In this document: positions 7,051 through 14,114 of the stretch, piece by piece
Layout of the letters: every line of letters begins with the position of its first letter
How positions within the stretch are numbered: position 1 is the first letter of the stretch
NCBI GenBank assembly: GCA_903820955.1
Contig: CAIJJH010000132.1
Span: 1-14,114 of the forward strand
Source: an uncultured Micrococcales bacterium
GTDB taxonomy: Bacteria > Actinomycetota > Actinomycetes > Actinomycetales > Microbacteriaceae
DNA length: 14,114 bases
Direction: 5' to 3'
Program-made: the position numbers and the translations under genes
The notes under the pieces: generated by a model
Database searches by the model: none
The model's input: the letters and a program-made list of their open reading frames with translations, nothing else
Told to the model about the DNA's origin: nothing

Positions 7051-8402
7051 CCCTAGCCGAGGTGTGGGACGCCTTCGCACGAGCCGAGCGCGAAGAGCGG
7101 CTGATGGACTGGCGAGTCGCAGGAGTTTATGTCTGGCCGGCCATGAAGACCAGGTTGCTTCGCCAATTCGGAGAATCTTTGGCGCTGATAGATGAAACCG
7201 ACAAGCAACCGAGCGTTTTCGCCATCGAAAACGCAATTGACTTAAAAACCCATCTCAAAAAGCCAGCCAAGACCCAGGTGGCAGTCGTTCCATTCGTTCG
7301 CCGAGACAAAAACGGAAACGACCCTTTCACCGACCCAATAGTCTCCGCCTTGCGCGCCGCCGGCCAAGAGCCTTTGGTCTTCGGGGTCGGCACACACGAT
7401 GACGGTTCCGGGCGCCCTTCTCTCGAGCGCATGAACAAGCATTTCGCAGCAAAACATCGCAATCGTTCGATTCTGCGGGTGCTGCCATTCGTCTTTTTTG
7501 GCGGAGCCCACAGGACCCGCTGGGCGAAGCTGGTTGCCAAGCTGGAAGAAGCGACCGGAGGTTCAGCTGGTAGGTTCAAGGCTTTCCCACGCTGGTTGCT
7601 GGTTGAATTTTTGGCTCAGGAGCGAGGCTTTAGGCAGTATTTCAACGCTGCGGGTATCACCAACGTCTTCATGACAAACGCGTACCGACGCAGCCTGATT
7701 TCGGCAGCCCAATACAAAGGGCGAGGTTGGGTGATCGAACTGCAACACGGCCTAATTTCTGATCGCCACCCAGAACTGGCTTGGCCGAACACGGCTTGGC
7801 CGGCTTATGTGCCAGACGAGTTTTGGGGTTGGGGTCGGTACTGGCTCGAAAATTCAGACCTGGCCGCCGGTATGGAAACCAGGGTGATCGGCGCGCCGGA
7901 AAACGTCGCTCGTCTTATGCGTCAGTCCAACGCCAAGCTGCCTGGCAGCGTCCTCGTTATTTCGCAACCCGAACAAAGTCAAAAGCTGATCGAAGCAACC
8001 GTTGCCCTAGCCAAGTTGCACCCCGAACTTAATTTCTCGATCAAGCCGCATCCGAAAGAACTTGAACAGGCGAGCGAAGCGGGCCTACCGTCAAACGTCA
8101 AACTGCTTTCGGCAAGCGAAAACGCCTTGCAACTCATGGCGAATGTCGAAACCGTGCTCGGCGTATATTCGACGGCACTGATCGAGGCGTTGGCACTTCG
8201 TTGCCGAGTGGGAGTCTTCAATCTCCCGGGCTTCGAGCACATCCAATCGGTTATCGCGCGAGGCGACGCGAAGCTTCTAAGGGGGCCGAAGGACTTCGAC
8301 GCTCTTCTGGAGCAGGCGTTACCTACCGACGATTCACTTGCAAACTACTACTGGGCGCCGCCGGTTGACCTAGACGCAGTCATCAAGGAGATGTATGTCT
8401 GA
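7047..8402 (+). CDS. Putative GT-B-type nonulosonic acid transferase
   Basis: I do not recognise a named family for this 451-aa protein. It has no signal peptide or membrane segment. Two modules can be seen. The N-terminal module (about 1-245) contains a W-R then W30-P31-x(4)-R motif, a FGVGTHDDGSGRPSLE block (112-127), a FPRWLLVEFLAQERGFRQYF block (180-199) and ends in ELQHG (231-235). The C-terminal module (about 250-451) contains YVPDEFWGWGRYW (254-266), VLVISQPEQ (302-310), K333-P-H335-P336 and YSTALIEA (374-381). The HP and S/T motifs followed by a glutamate resemble the CMP-binding site of bacterial GT-B sialyltransferases, though the typical D/E-D/E-G motif is not evident. Sitting last but one in a CMP-legionaminic acid operon and overlapping legF by four bases, it is probably a transferase for that sugar. 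This function is inference. Confidence 0.6.
   Translation: MTLAEVWDAFARAEREERLMDWRVAGVYVWPAMKTRLLRQFGESLALIDETDKQPSVFAIENAIDLKTHLKKPAKTQVAVVPFVRRDKNGNDPFTDPIVSALRAAGQEPLVFGVGTHDDGSGRPSLERMNKHFAAKHRNRSILRVLPFVFFGGAHRTRWAKLVAKLEEATGGSAGRFKAFPRWLLVEFLAQERGFRQYFNAAGITNVFMTNAYRRSLISAAQYKGRGWVIELQHGLISDRHPELAWPNTAWPAYVPDEFWGWGRYWLENSDLAAGMETRVIGAPENVARLMRQSNAKLPGSVLVISQPEQSQKLIEATVALAKLHPELNFSIKPHPKELEQASEAGLPSNVKLLSASENALQLMANVETVLGVYSTALIEALALRCRVGVFNLPGFEHIQSVIARGDAKLLRGPKDFDALLEQALPTDDSLANYYWAPPVDLDAVIKEMYV
8385..8390 (+). promoter_or_regulatory. Ribosome binding site fixing the start of the 731-aa gene
   Basis: AAGGAG lies four bases before the ATG at 8395. Two ATGs in different frames are close together (8391 and 8395). 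The one at 8391 is an internal codon of the upstream gene near its stop, so the site serves 8395. Confidence 0.7.
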
Positions 8403-10590
8403 GCCCAACCTCGAGCGCGTTGGCGAGGCGTTCTTCGAGGCCGAGAAGGCCGAGGGCCTAGTGCAGTGGCGAATCGGCAACGTTTCGTTTTGGCCTGTGG
8501 TTCGTTCGCGCCTCCTGAAAGCCATGACCAAAAATTCGCGCATGTTCGAGGCAGAGGGTGAAACCGCATACGTTCCCGAGCACCTCAAGACATATCAGGG
8601 CCGGTCGCCGGCTGTGCTGCTGTTCAAAAAACTTAGGCGACTCCCGATTCGAGCACGACTAGATGAACCAAGCTTCAAGTCACTCAGCAAGGTGACCGTT
8701 TTGGTCGTCCCTCCCAAGGAGCGGGGCCTCGATGGCCAGGATGACGCATCCAAGGGCGTGATCGCCGAATTCGGTTCGCGCGCGTTCGTCTTAGGCACGG
8801 GAATCTGGGATGAAGTATCGCCACGACCTCACGTCGAAGAGCTGAACAGTATATTTTGGACTCGCTACGGGCTGGCCGGCCGAGTTCTGGCCAGGCTTTT
8901 AGTGAGCAAGGCCGACAAGGCTCGTTACGCGGCGATGGTTAATTCTGTAGAACAACTCGCCCCTCTCAACCCCTACAACAGGTTTCCGTATTGGATGGTT
9001 TCTAAGCACCTGGTGGAAACCTTGGCATACCGCGCCATTTTTAGGCGAATGCGCAAACTCGAGACCGTCTATTACTCAGGTGATGAGCAACCGAGCATCT
9101 TGGCGGTTGCCAAGTCACGAGGGTTGAAACTTGTGAACCTACTCGAGACAGAGTCGATAAGTGGCTATGAAGACACAGCCGTTGTCGAGATGCAGTCTGC
9201 GTTCTTGCAAAAGGTTGCCGAACTCGAGCTCGAGGGTTGGAAATCTAGGGGCATGGAATATTGGCCAATCTTGCGACGCCGCATTCTCGAGGTGCTCACC
9301 TTTAACTTCAGGCTCGCACCAGCCGAGCGGATCCGTTTGCAGTTGCCAGATCACATGCAGGTTTATACCGGCAGGCCACCGGTTCGCCTGTTGTGGGCCG
9401 CAGTGAACCGCATCCCGCTGAAGCTTCGCAAGGGCGAGCCTAACTTTTCAAACCTCAGTCAACTCGGCAGCATCATCGTTCCGTTTGCCACTCGCGACAG
9501 TCAGGGCATAGATAAATTCGCCCAGCCGGTTATCGAACTAATCGGTTCGACGTCCCTCGTTCTCGGTATCGGGCAATGGGACCAAATATCCCCGCGAGCT
9601 AGAGTCGAAGACCTCGAGCGCTTTTTTAGAAACCGTTTCCGCTTGTGGTCGAAGTTGGTGGCAAGACTCATAGTCACGGTAGACACGAAGGCAAAATACG
9701 GACGCGCGGCGGCGCTGCTTGAGAAGAGCGGTGCAAAGCTCGAGTCTTTCGAGACGTTCCCATACGAACTACTCGAGGCGTTTTTGGCCGAGCGCCGAGG
9801 CTACCGCAGACTCTTCAAGCGAATGCGCAACCTGAAACACGTCTACATGGTGAATGCCGCTCGAATGAGCTTTATCGCGGCTGCGCATGAACGTGGCATC
9901 AAGGTGACCGAGATCCAGTCGGGTGTTTTCTCAAAATACAGTTTGCAGTTCTCTTGGCCGGGTAGCCCGCGGGTCGACTACATCCCCGACGAGATTCTCA
10001 CCTGGGGAGAGTACTGGACAGAGGGTATCGAGCGAGCTAGTCAACAGACTGTTCGCGTCATCGGTAGCACCGAAGAGTTTGAGGCCGCTCGAAACAAGGG
10101 GATTAGGCGAATCGCCGGCCAAGTCGTCTTCTTGTCTCAGCCGTTGGTTGGCATCAATCTTCTAAATGTCGCCATCGATTTTGCGAAGGCCCGCCCAGAC
10201 CTAAAAGTGATATACAAGTTGCACCCCCGAAACCTGATAAACGATTTCAAGGATCACATAGGCGAGCTTGGTGGAGCCTCAAGCAACTTTAAACTCGTGC
10301 AAAACGAGCGGAGCTCGCTCGAGGTCATTGCCGAAAGTGAAATTGCGGTTGGTGTGTTCTCTACCGCTCTGATCGAGGCGGCAGGCCTCGATACCAAGGT
10401 TGCCATCATCAAGTTGCCTGGTTGGCAGCACCTTTCACCTTTGGTGGAGGGTGGTCACGCAGGAGCTTTTGACACAGTCGAAGAGCTTCTTGAAAACGTC
10501 GACAAGCTGCCGAAGTCGCGCGAGGGCGAGTTCTTCTACGGCAAACGTGCCGACTGGCACGAGGTTTTAGGCGTGACGCCGGCTAGCTAG
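8395..10590 (+). CDS. Double-module paralogue of the preceding putative nonulosonic acid transferase
   Basis: This 731-aa protein is homologous to the upstream gene product but carries its N-terminal module twice. Copy 1 spans about residues 1-262, copy 2 about 267-515, and one C-terminal module fills 516-731. W33-P34 aligns with W290-P291, YQGR (67-70) with YTGR (324-327), and LGTGIWDEVSPR (133-144) with LGIGQWDQISPR (390-401), all at a constant offset of 257. FPY at 197 and 455 are offset by 258. The C-terminal module keeps K608-L-H610-P611 and FSTALIEA (655-662). The ELQHG of the neighbour is EIQSG (506-510) in copy 2 and is lost in copy 1 (NLLETES). The ATG at 8395 overlaps the upstream stop by 8 bp, with AAGGAG at 8385-8390. 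A transferase or polymerase role is likely; copy 1 may be an accessory or acceptor-binding domain. Confidence 0.6.
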   Translation: MSEPNLERVGEAFFEAEKAEGLVQWRIGNVSFWPVVRSRLLKAMTKNSRMFEAEGETAYVPEHLKTYQGRSPAVLLFKKLRRLPIRARLDEPSFKSLSKVTVLVVPPKERGLDGQDDASKGVIAEFGSRAFVLGTGIWDEVSPRPHVEELNSIFWTRYGLAGRVLARLLVSKADKARYAAMVNSVEQLAPLNPYNRFPYWMVSKHLVETLAYRAIFRRMRKLETVYYSGDEQPSILAVAKSRGLKLVNLLETESISGYEDTAVVEMQSAFLQKVAELELEGWKSRGMEYWPILRRRILEVLTFNFRLAPAERIRLQLPDHMQVYTGRPPVRLLWAAVNRIPLKLRKGEPNFSNLSQLGSIIVPFATRDSQGIDKFAQPVIELIGSTSLVLGIGQWDQISPRARVEDLERFFRNRFRLWSKLVARLIVTVDTKAKYGRAAALLEKSGAKLESFETFPYELLEAFLAERRGYRRLFKRMRNLKHVYMVNAARMSFIAAAHERGIKVTEIQSGVFSKYSLQFSWPGSPRVDYIPDEILTWGEYWTEGIERASQQTVRVIGSTEEFEAARNKGIRRIAGQVVFLSQPLVGINLLNVAIDFAKARPDLKVIYKLHPRNLINDFKDHIGELGGASSNFKLVQNERSSLEVIAESEIAVGVFSTALIEAAGLDTKVAIIKLPGWQHLSPLVEGGHAGAFDTVEELLENVDKLPKSREGEFFYGKRADWHEVLGVTPAS

Positions 10591-11442
10591 GTAGCTACCG
10601 GCAGCGACCAACGGAAACCCGATCCACATGCCGATGGTTAGTGGCTCGCTTGCGAAGAGCACACCTAACAAAATGGCCACCGCGGTGTTTACGTAAGTTA
10701 TAAGACTGGCGCGTGAAAGACCAATTTCTTTCATAAGTGCGAAGAAAAGCACGAATGCGATTGCCGAACAAACAACACCGAGCACCAGCAAGGCAACCCA
10801 GGATTCCCACTTGGGAGAGGTCACACCATCGGCGAAGGGCGTAATGAAGGCTGGGACCACGTAAATTGCTGCTACAAAGATCATCGAGACAACGATGATT
10901 CCGATGCGTTCGACTTTAGGGGCCTCCTTCGAGGCTATTGCCGGGGCGATCGCGTAGCCAACGGCAGCCAACACGATTGCGCCGACCCAGACGATTTCGA
11001 GATTTTGGGTTAGCGCGTCGATGCCGACCAATAGAAATATGCCGACAAATCCGATGGCTAGCCCGAAGACGTTCTTCTTGTGAACCGCCGACTTTTCACC
11101 AAGGTAGTAGTAGGTGACAGCCATTGCGAAGAATGGCACGGTTGCGATAAGTAGCCCGGCAAGTCCGCTAGAAATGTGCCCCTTTTCTGCCGTGGTCACC
11201 AGCCACCAAGGGCCGGCCATCTCGAACAGCGCGAATGCCAGGCTAACCTTCCAGGCCTTGAGTGCCGGCATGAAGGCTCCGCGTTGGATAGCCATCGGCG
11301 CCAGTGCTGCAGCGCCAATCACAACGCGAGCGAGGATGATCATCGATGGCGAAAAGTCTTGGGCGGCGACCTTGATGAAGAAGTATGGGATACCCCAGGC
11401 TAACCCGCAAGCTAAGAACAGCAAGAGACCTTTTCGTGACAT
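10567..11442 (-). CDS. EamA-family (drug/metabolite transporter superfamily) permease
   Basis: This 291-aa integral membrane protein has about ten hydrophobic segments (roughly 5-25, 33-51, 66-84, 92-113, 124-142, 148-169, 179-201, 215-236, 244-263 and 270-285) arranged as two EamA repeats. The first repeat ends in GLLIATVPFFAMAVTYYYLGE and the second in TAVAILLGVLFASEPLTIG, the typical repeat ends with a conserved glutamate. The substrate cannot be read from sequence; relatives move amino acids, metabolites or drugs. The ATG at 11442-11440 is preceded by only a weak GGTGA. A TAGGCT six bases upstream (11449-11454) could be the -10 of a leaderless transcript. The last 24 bp overlap the end of the operon above, tail to tail. 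Nothing links it to sugar export. Confidence 0.85.
   Translation of the reverse strand: MSRKGLLLFLACGLAWGIPYFFIKVAAQDFSPSMIILARVVIGAAALAPMAIQRGAFMPALKAWKVSLAFALFEMAGPWWLVTTAEKGHISSGLAGLLIATVPFFAMAVTYYYLGEKSAVHKKNVFGLAIGFVGIFLLVGIDALTQNLEIVWVGAIVLAAVGYAIAPAIASKEAPKVERIGIIVVSMIFVAAIYVVPAFITPFADGVTSPKWESWVALLVLGVVCSAIAFVLFFALMKEIGLSRASLITYVNTAVAILLGVLFASEPLTIGMWIGFPLVAAGSYLASRRHA
10578..10602. terminator. Imperfect GC-rich hairpin at the convergent junction, possible bidirectional terminator
   Basis: GCCGG (10578-10582) pairs with CCGGC (10598-10602). Inside them TAGCTA occurs at 10584-10589 and again at 10592-10597, which can extend the stem across one bulged C. The structure covers the stop codon of the 731-aa gene and lies in the last codons of the convergent eamA gene. 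No run of T follows on either strand, so it is not a classical intrinsic terminator, though U-tract-free hairpins are often proposed in actinobacteria. Confidence 0.35.
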
Positions 11443-11463
11443 GTCACCAGCCTACGCAGTTGG

Positions 11464-11469
11464 TAGATT
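11464..11469 (+). promoter_or_regulatory. Candidate -10 element (TAGATT) for the 692-aa gene
   Basis: TAGATT fits TAnnnT and lies 22 bases before the ATG at 11492, leaving room for a short leader that carries the ribosome binding site. The only -35-like hexamer, GTGACA at 11436-11441, is 22 bp upstream, which is too far for a standard promoter. Confidence 0.35.
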
Positions 11470-11479
11470 GGAGACGTAC

Positions 11480-11486
11480 AAGGAGG
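11480..11486 (+). promoter_or_regulatory. Strong ribosome binding site fixing the start of the 692-aa gene
   Basis: AAGGAGG, five bases before the ATG at 11492, is the strongest Shine-Dalgarno sequence in the window. It decides the start over a frame that stays open upstream to 11114, which is antisense to eamA. Confidence 0.8.
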
Positions 11487-11491
11487 TACGC

Positions 11492-13570
11492 ATGCTCGCT
11501 CGAGTGACATTCGATGAGTCGCACCGCCCAGCATGGTCCACAAGACCAGAGGTAGCGGAGCAAATGAACCCGGGAAACCCGGAAGACGCCGGTTATGTAA
11601 AAGCCGGCAAGGCCCTAAAACTAGACGGTTTCGACGTCAATGTTCACGAATCCGGGTCTCTGGCCGAGGCCCTCGCCTCCTCTAAAGTCTTTGTCGCACT
11701 GCACTCGTCAAGCGACGATTTTGAAGCCACCACCAAGGTTGGCAACCCCGCATACACCCCAGCCGAAATCGATCAACTGGTCGAATGGGTTGGCTCGGGC
11801 GGAGGGCTAATTCTTTTTTGCGAAACCGAGCAGCTCAAATACGGCAATTCGGCTGGCGTGATCGCCGAGCGTTTCGGCATCGAGGTTCAGAACGTTACGG
11901 TTCAGGACCCGAAGTCGAACTATAAAGAAGTCGCCACCTGGGTGCTCGGCGATCTGATGCCAACCCGCAGCCATAACCTGACCGCGGGTGTTGGCCAGGC
12001 CTGCTTTTACCGCGCTGGAGCACTCGAGGTTACCTCGGCCGTCGAGAGCCGCACCTACGTTGTTGCTGCCACGAGCGCCACCGCAACCCCTTCGGCAGCC
12101 CCGCTTTTGGTTGTGCAGACTCACGGCCGTGGCCGAGTTGTCGTGATCGCCGATTCGGATCTGTTTGGCGACGACTCGATCGACGACCTCGACCACATGA
12201 CCCTCTGGCGCAATCTGGTGACCTGGGTTGCCGCAACCACCGACGGCCCTTCGGGCGATGAGGCGGCGAGTTGGACGGCTTCTGACCCGCACTGGTTAGC
12301 GCTAGTGAAATCGGTTGAGGCGATTCGCCCACTGCAGGCTCAGGATGGCTCGGTCGAGACCGATAAGGTAGCGGCCAAGACCCACGCGGTTGCCATGGCC
12401 GCCGCAATAGAGGGCTTGCTGCCGAGGTTCGAGCACCAGCGCGAGCACCTCGAGGCGACTATCAAAGACATTCACAAATGGATTCAAACGGACTTCGACG
12501 TCCCCGATTTTTTGGATTCGCTGATTCTGTTTCGCCCCGACCTTCACCGCGTGGACGCACTAGAAAACCTCGTGGTGTTCCCGATGTACACCCAAAACGG
12601 AAACCCGAACCGCAACTTCGAAGCCGTGGTGACTCACACGGCTTGGCCGAGCTGGATCAACGAACTCGAGGCGAAGCAATACAACAACCCAGCCTTCGTG
12701 CCGATTCAGTTCGTGGCATTCACCAAGGGCTACGACACCAACTCGGCGGTGCTGTTCCCCGAGACTGTGGCAACCCGCGAGCTCGCCAAGTTCTACTGGG
12801 GCGGCATCTTCTGTGATCGCGAAGCCGCCCGGTTTCGCCGCATCACGGCGGCTGCCTCAGACCTCCTGAAACTCGCGCTGCCGGCCGACGCCGAGTACCT
12901 TTTGGCCAGCCAGCCGGTGACCCAAGAAACCTACATGCTCTGGGATTTGGTTCATGACCGTGCCCACAGCCACGGCGACCTACCCTTCGACCCGTTCATG
13001 ATTAAGCAGCGCATGCCCTACTGGATGTATGCGCTCGAAGAGCTTCGCTGCGACCTAACCACGTTTCGCGAAACCGCAAAACTCGAGGAGCAGGGCGTCT
13101 ACCTCGCCAGGTTCGCTCGCCAGGCGATCTTGTTCGATCGCTTGTTTAGGTTTCCGATCACGGGGGAGCGCGAGCGCAACTACGACGGCCTGGGCGGCCA
13201 GATCATCTTCGCTCACCTGCACAAGAGCGGCGTCTTGCAGTGGACAGACAACACGCTTTCGCTTGACTGGGATCGCCTAAACGACTCGATGGTTGAGCTT
13301 TGCGAACTGGTTGAAGACCTCTACCGCACCGGCATCGATCGCAGCCGCCTGGCCCACTGGCTCGCCAGTTACGAATTTGTCGCTGGCCTTGTTGAGCCGC
13401 ACCCCGGCTCCAACTGGGCGAAGGGAGTCCAGTCTCTACCTGTCAACGGTGAGCTTCGAGAACTGGTTGACTTGGTGCTACCCGACGAGTTCCCGCTGAA
13501 CGTCTTCTACGAGGCGCTTCGCAAAAAACTTTCCCCCGAAATCAAGGCAACGGCAGGAATAACAGCATGA
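11492..13570 (+). CDS. Uncharacterised 692-aa protein: ThuA/GATase-like N-terminus plus DUF6421-like C-terminus
   Basis: Residues 1-250 look like a class-I amidotransferase-like (ThuA or DUF4350 type) alpha/beta domain: strands around VFVALHSS (66-73), a GSGGGLILFC turn (101-110) and GRVVVIADSDLFGDD (214-228). No nucleophilic Cys-His-Glu triad is obvious, so the domain may be non-catalytic. Residues 330-640 resemble, from memory, the actinobacterial family DUF6421: VVFPMYTQNG (361-370), GYDTNSAVLFPETVA (413-427) and FCDREAARFRR (440-450). Within this part H488-D-R-A-H492 and, after a short spacer, E516-E-L-R-C-D521 suggest a metal site. There is no signal peptide or membrane segment, so it is probably cytosolic. 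The start at 11492 is set by the strong ribosome binding site. Its stop overlaps the threonine aldolase start by four bases. The function is unknown. Confidence 0.7.
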   Translation: MLARVTFDESHRPAWSTRPEVAEQMNPGNPEDAGYVKAGKALKLDGFDVNVHESGSLAEALASSKVFVALHSSSDDFEATTKVGNPAYTPAEIDQLVEWVGSGGGLILFCETEQLKYGNSAGVIAERFGIEVQNVTVQDPKSNYKEVATWVLGDLMPTRSHNLTAGVGQACFYRAGALEVTSAVESRTYVVAATSATATPSAAPLLVVQTHGRGRVVVIADSDLFGDDSIDDLDHMTLWRNLVTWVAATTDGPSGDEAASWTASDPHWLALVKSVEAIRPLQAQDGSVETDKVAAKTHAVAMAAAIEGLLPRFEHQREHLEATIKDIHKWIQTDFDVPDFLDSLILFRPDLHRVDALENLVVFPMYTQNGNPNRNFEAVVTHTAWPSWINELEAKQYNNPAFVPIQFVAFTKGYDTNSAVLFPETVATRELAKFYWGGIFCDREAARFRRITAAASDLLKLALPADAEYLLASQPVTQETYMLWDLVHDRAHSHGDLPFDPFMIKQRMPYWMYALEELRCDLTTFRETAKLEEQGVYLARFARQAILFDRLFRFPITGERERNYDGLGGQIIFAHLHKSGVLQWTDNTLSLDWDRLNDSMVELCELVEDLYRTGIDRSRLAHWLASYEFVAGLVEPHPGSNWAKGVQSLPVNGELRELVDLVLPDEFPLNVFYEALRKKLSPEIKATAGITA

Positions 13571-14114
13571 CGACAAGAAAAATCTGGCGCGGTTTCGCCA
13601 GCGACAACTATGCGGGCGTCCACCCCGCAATCTTGACCGCGATGCTTGCGGTGAATGAGGGGCACGAGGTTGCCTACGGCGACGACACCGTCACCGCACG
13701 CCTCGACGAATTAATGCAGCAGCACTTCGGGCCACAGGCCATCGCGTTTCCGGTATTCAACGGAACTGGAGCAAACGTCGTAGCCTTACAGGCTTGCACC
13801 AAGCGCTGGGAGGCAGTGATCTGCGCCGAAACCGCGCACATCAGCGCCGACGAAGGCGGAGCGCCAGAAAAGATGGCGGGGCTCAAGCTCTGGACAGTGC
13901 CAACGCCGGACGGCAAGCTAACTCCCGAAATCATCGACACTCAGATGTTTGACATCGGCAGTGTGCACCGCGCCCAGCCTGGCGTTGTCAGCATCACGCA
14001 GACCACCGAACTCGGCACCTTGTACACGGTCGCCGAGATCAAAGCGATCAGCTACTACTGCAAGTCCAAGGGGTTGTTTCTTCACCTCGACGGAGCCAGA
14101 ATCTCGAATGCCGC
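13567..14114 (+). CDS. ltaE: Low-specificity L-threonine aldolase (5' part, runs off the window)
   Basis: This PLP-dependent enzyme of the beta-eliminating lyase group cleaves L-threonine or L-allo-threonine to glycine and acetaldehyde. The frame is open from ATG 13567 to the window end (182 complete codons). It shows FASDNYAGVHP (10-20), the phosphate-binding FNGTGAN (64-70), a ring-stacking H91 in ETAHIS, TQTTELGT (144-151) and HLDGARISNA (173-182), the classic segment whose aspartate D175 binds the pyridine nitrogen. The Schiff-base lysine lies beyond the window. The ATG overlaps the preceding stop as ATGA, with AGGA at 13555-13558, so the two genes form an operon. Other beta-elimination enzymes of the fold are less likely given the DGAR segment. 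Confidence 0.9.
   Translation, partial: MTTRKIWRGFASDNYAGVHPAILTAMLAVNEGHEVAYGDDTVTARLDELMQQHFGPQAIAFPVFNGTGANVVALQACTKRWEAVICAETAHISADEGGAPEKMAGLKLWTVPTPDGKLTPEIIDTQMFDIGSVHRAQPGVVSITQTTELGTLYTVAEIKAISYYCKSKGLFLHLDGARISNA

Noticed and set aside
6592..7236. 214-aa minus-strand frame across the legF and glycosyltransferase junction
   Set aside because: It spans two genes on the opposite strand with intact motifs, and its composition (many R, L, N) does not resemble a real protein.
11436..11447. Perfect 12-bp palindrome GTGACATGTCAC over the eamA start codon
   Set aside because: About three perfect 12-bp palindromes are expected by chance in a window this size, and part of this one is fixed by coding sequence. 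It would need conservation to be taken as an operator.
11114..11491. Upstream extension of the 692-aa gene
   Set aside because: The extension is antisense to eamA, with an A/P/T-rich unnatural sequence, and a very strong ribosome binding site sits directly before ATG 11492.
1..14114. Search for CRISPR, insertion sequences, tRNA, rRNA and phage or defence genes
   Set aside because: No direct-repeat array, transposase, terminal inverted repeats or RNA gene signatures were seen; the window is densely coding with ordinary metabolic and glycan genes.

Overview
This window looks like chromosomal DNA of a high-G+C Gram-positive bacterium (Actinobacteria, probably near the Microbacteriaceae). That placement is an inference from a moderately high G+C content judged by eye, frequent TTG starts, very tight gene packing, possible leaderless promoters and a 692-aa protein resembling an actinobacterial family of unknown function. 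No rRNA, tRNA, mobile element or CRISPR array is visible, and no gene-free stretch exceeds about 120 bp.

Layout. (1) Positions 1-97, minus strand: the first 32 codons of a two-component response regulator. (2) Positions 98-218: the divergent regulatory region, holding a perfect 16-bp palindrome inside a wider inverted repeat, and a possible leaderless promoter for the next gene. (3) Positions 219-10590, plus strand: nine genes with gaps of 9 bp or less or with overlaps, clearly one operon. The first seven encode a legionaminic-acid-type nonulosonic acid pathway: LegB dehydratase, LegC aminotransferase, LegG hydrolysing 2-epimerase, LegI synthase, LegH/NeuD-like acetyltransferase, a PtmE-like CBS-nucleotidyltransferase and LegF CMP-sugar synthetase. 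The last two are paralogous, poorly characterised GT-B-like proteins that I propose use the CMP-sugar. (4) Positions 10567-11442, minus strand: an EamA-family membrane transporter, overlapping the operon end tail to tail by 24 bp. (5) Positions 11492-14114, plus strand: a 692-aa protein (ThuA/amidotransferase-like N-terminus plus a DUF6421-like C-terminus), then the start of a threonine aldolase that runs off the window.

How the genes fit together. The PtmE-like enzyme suggests a GDP-sugar route as in Campylobacter: GlcN-1-P is activated with GTP, then dehydrated (LegB), aminated (LegC), acetylated (LegH), hydrolysed and epimerised (LegG), condensed with phosphoenolpyruvate (LegI) and activated with CTP (LegF). 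The two terminal proteins would transfer or polymerise CMP-legionaminic acid onto a surface glycan. The most novel feature is the second of these, 731 aa long. It carries two nearly gapless tandem copies of the N-terminal module of its 451-aa neighbour but only one catalytic-type C-terminal module.
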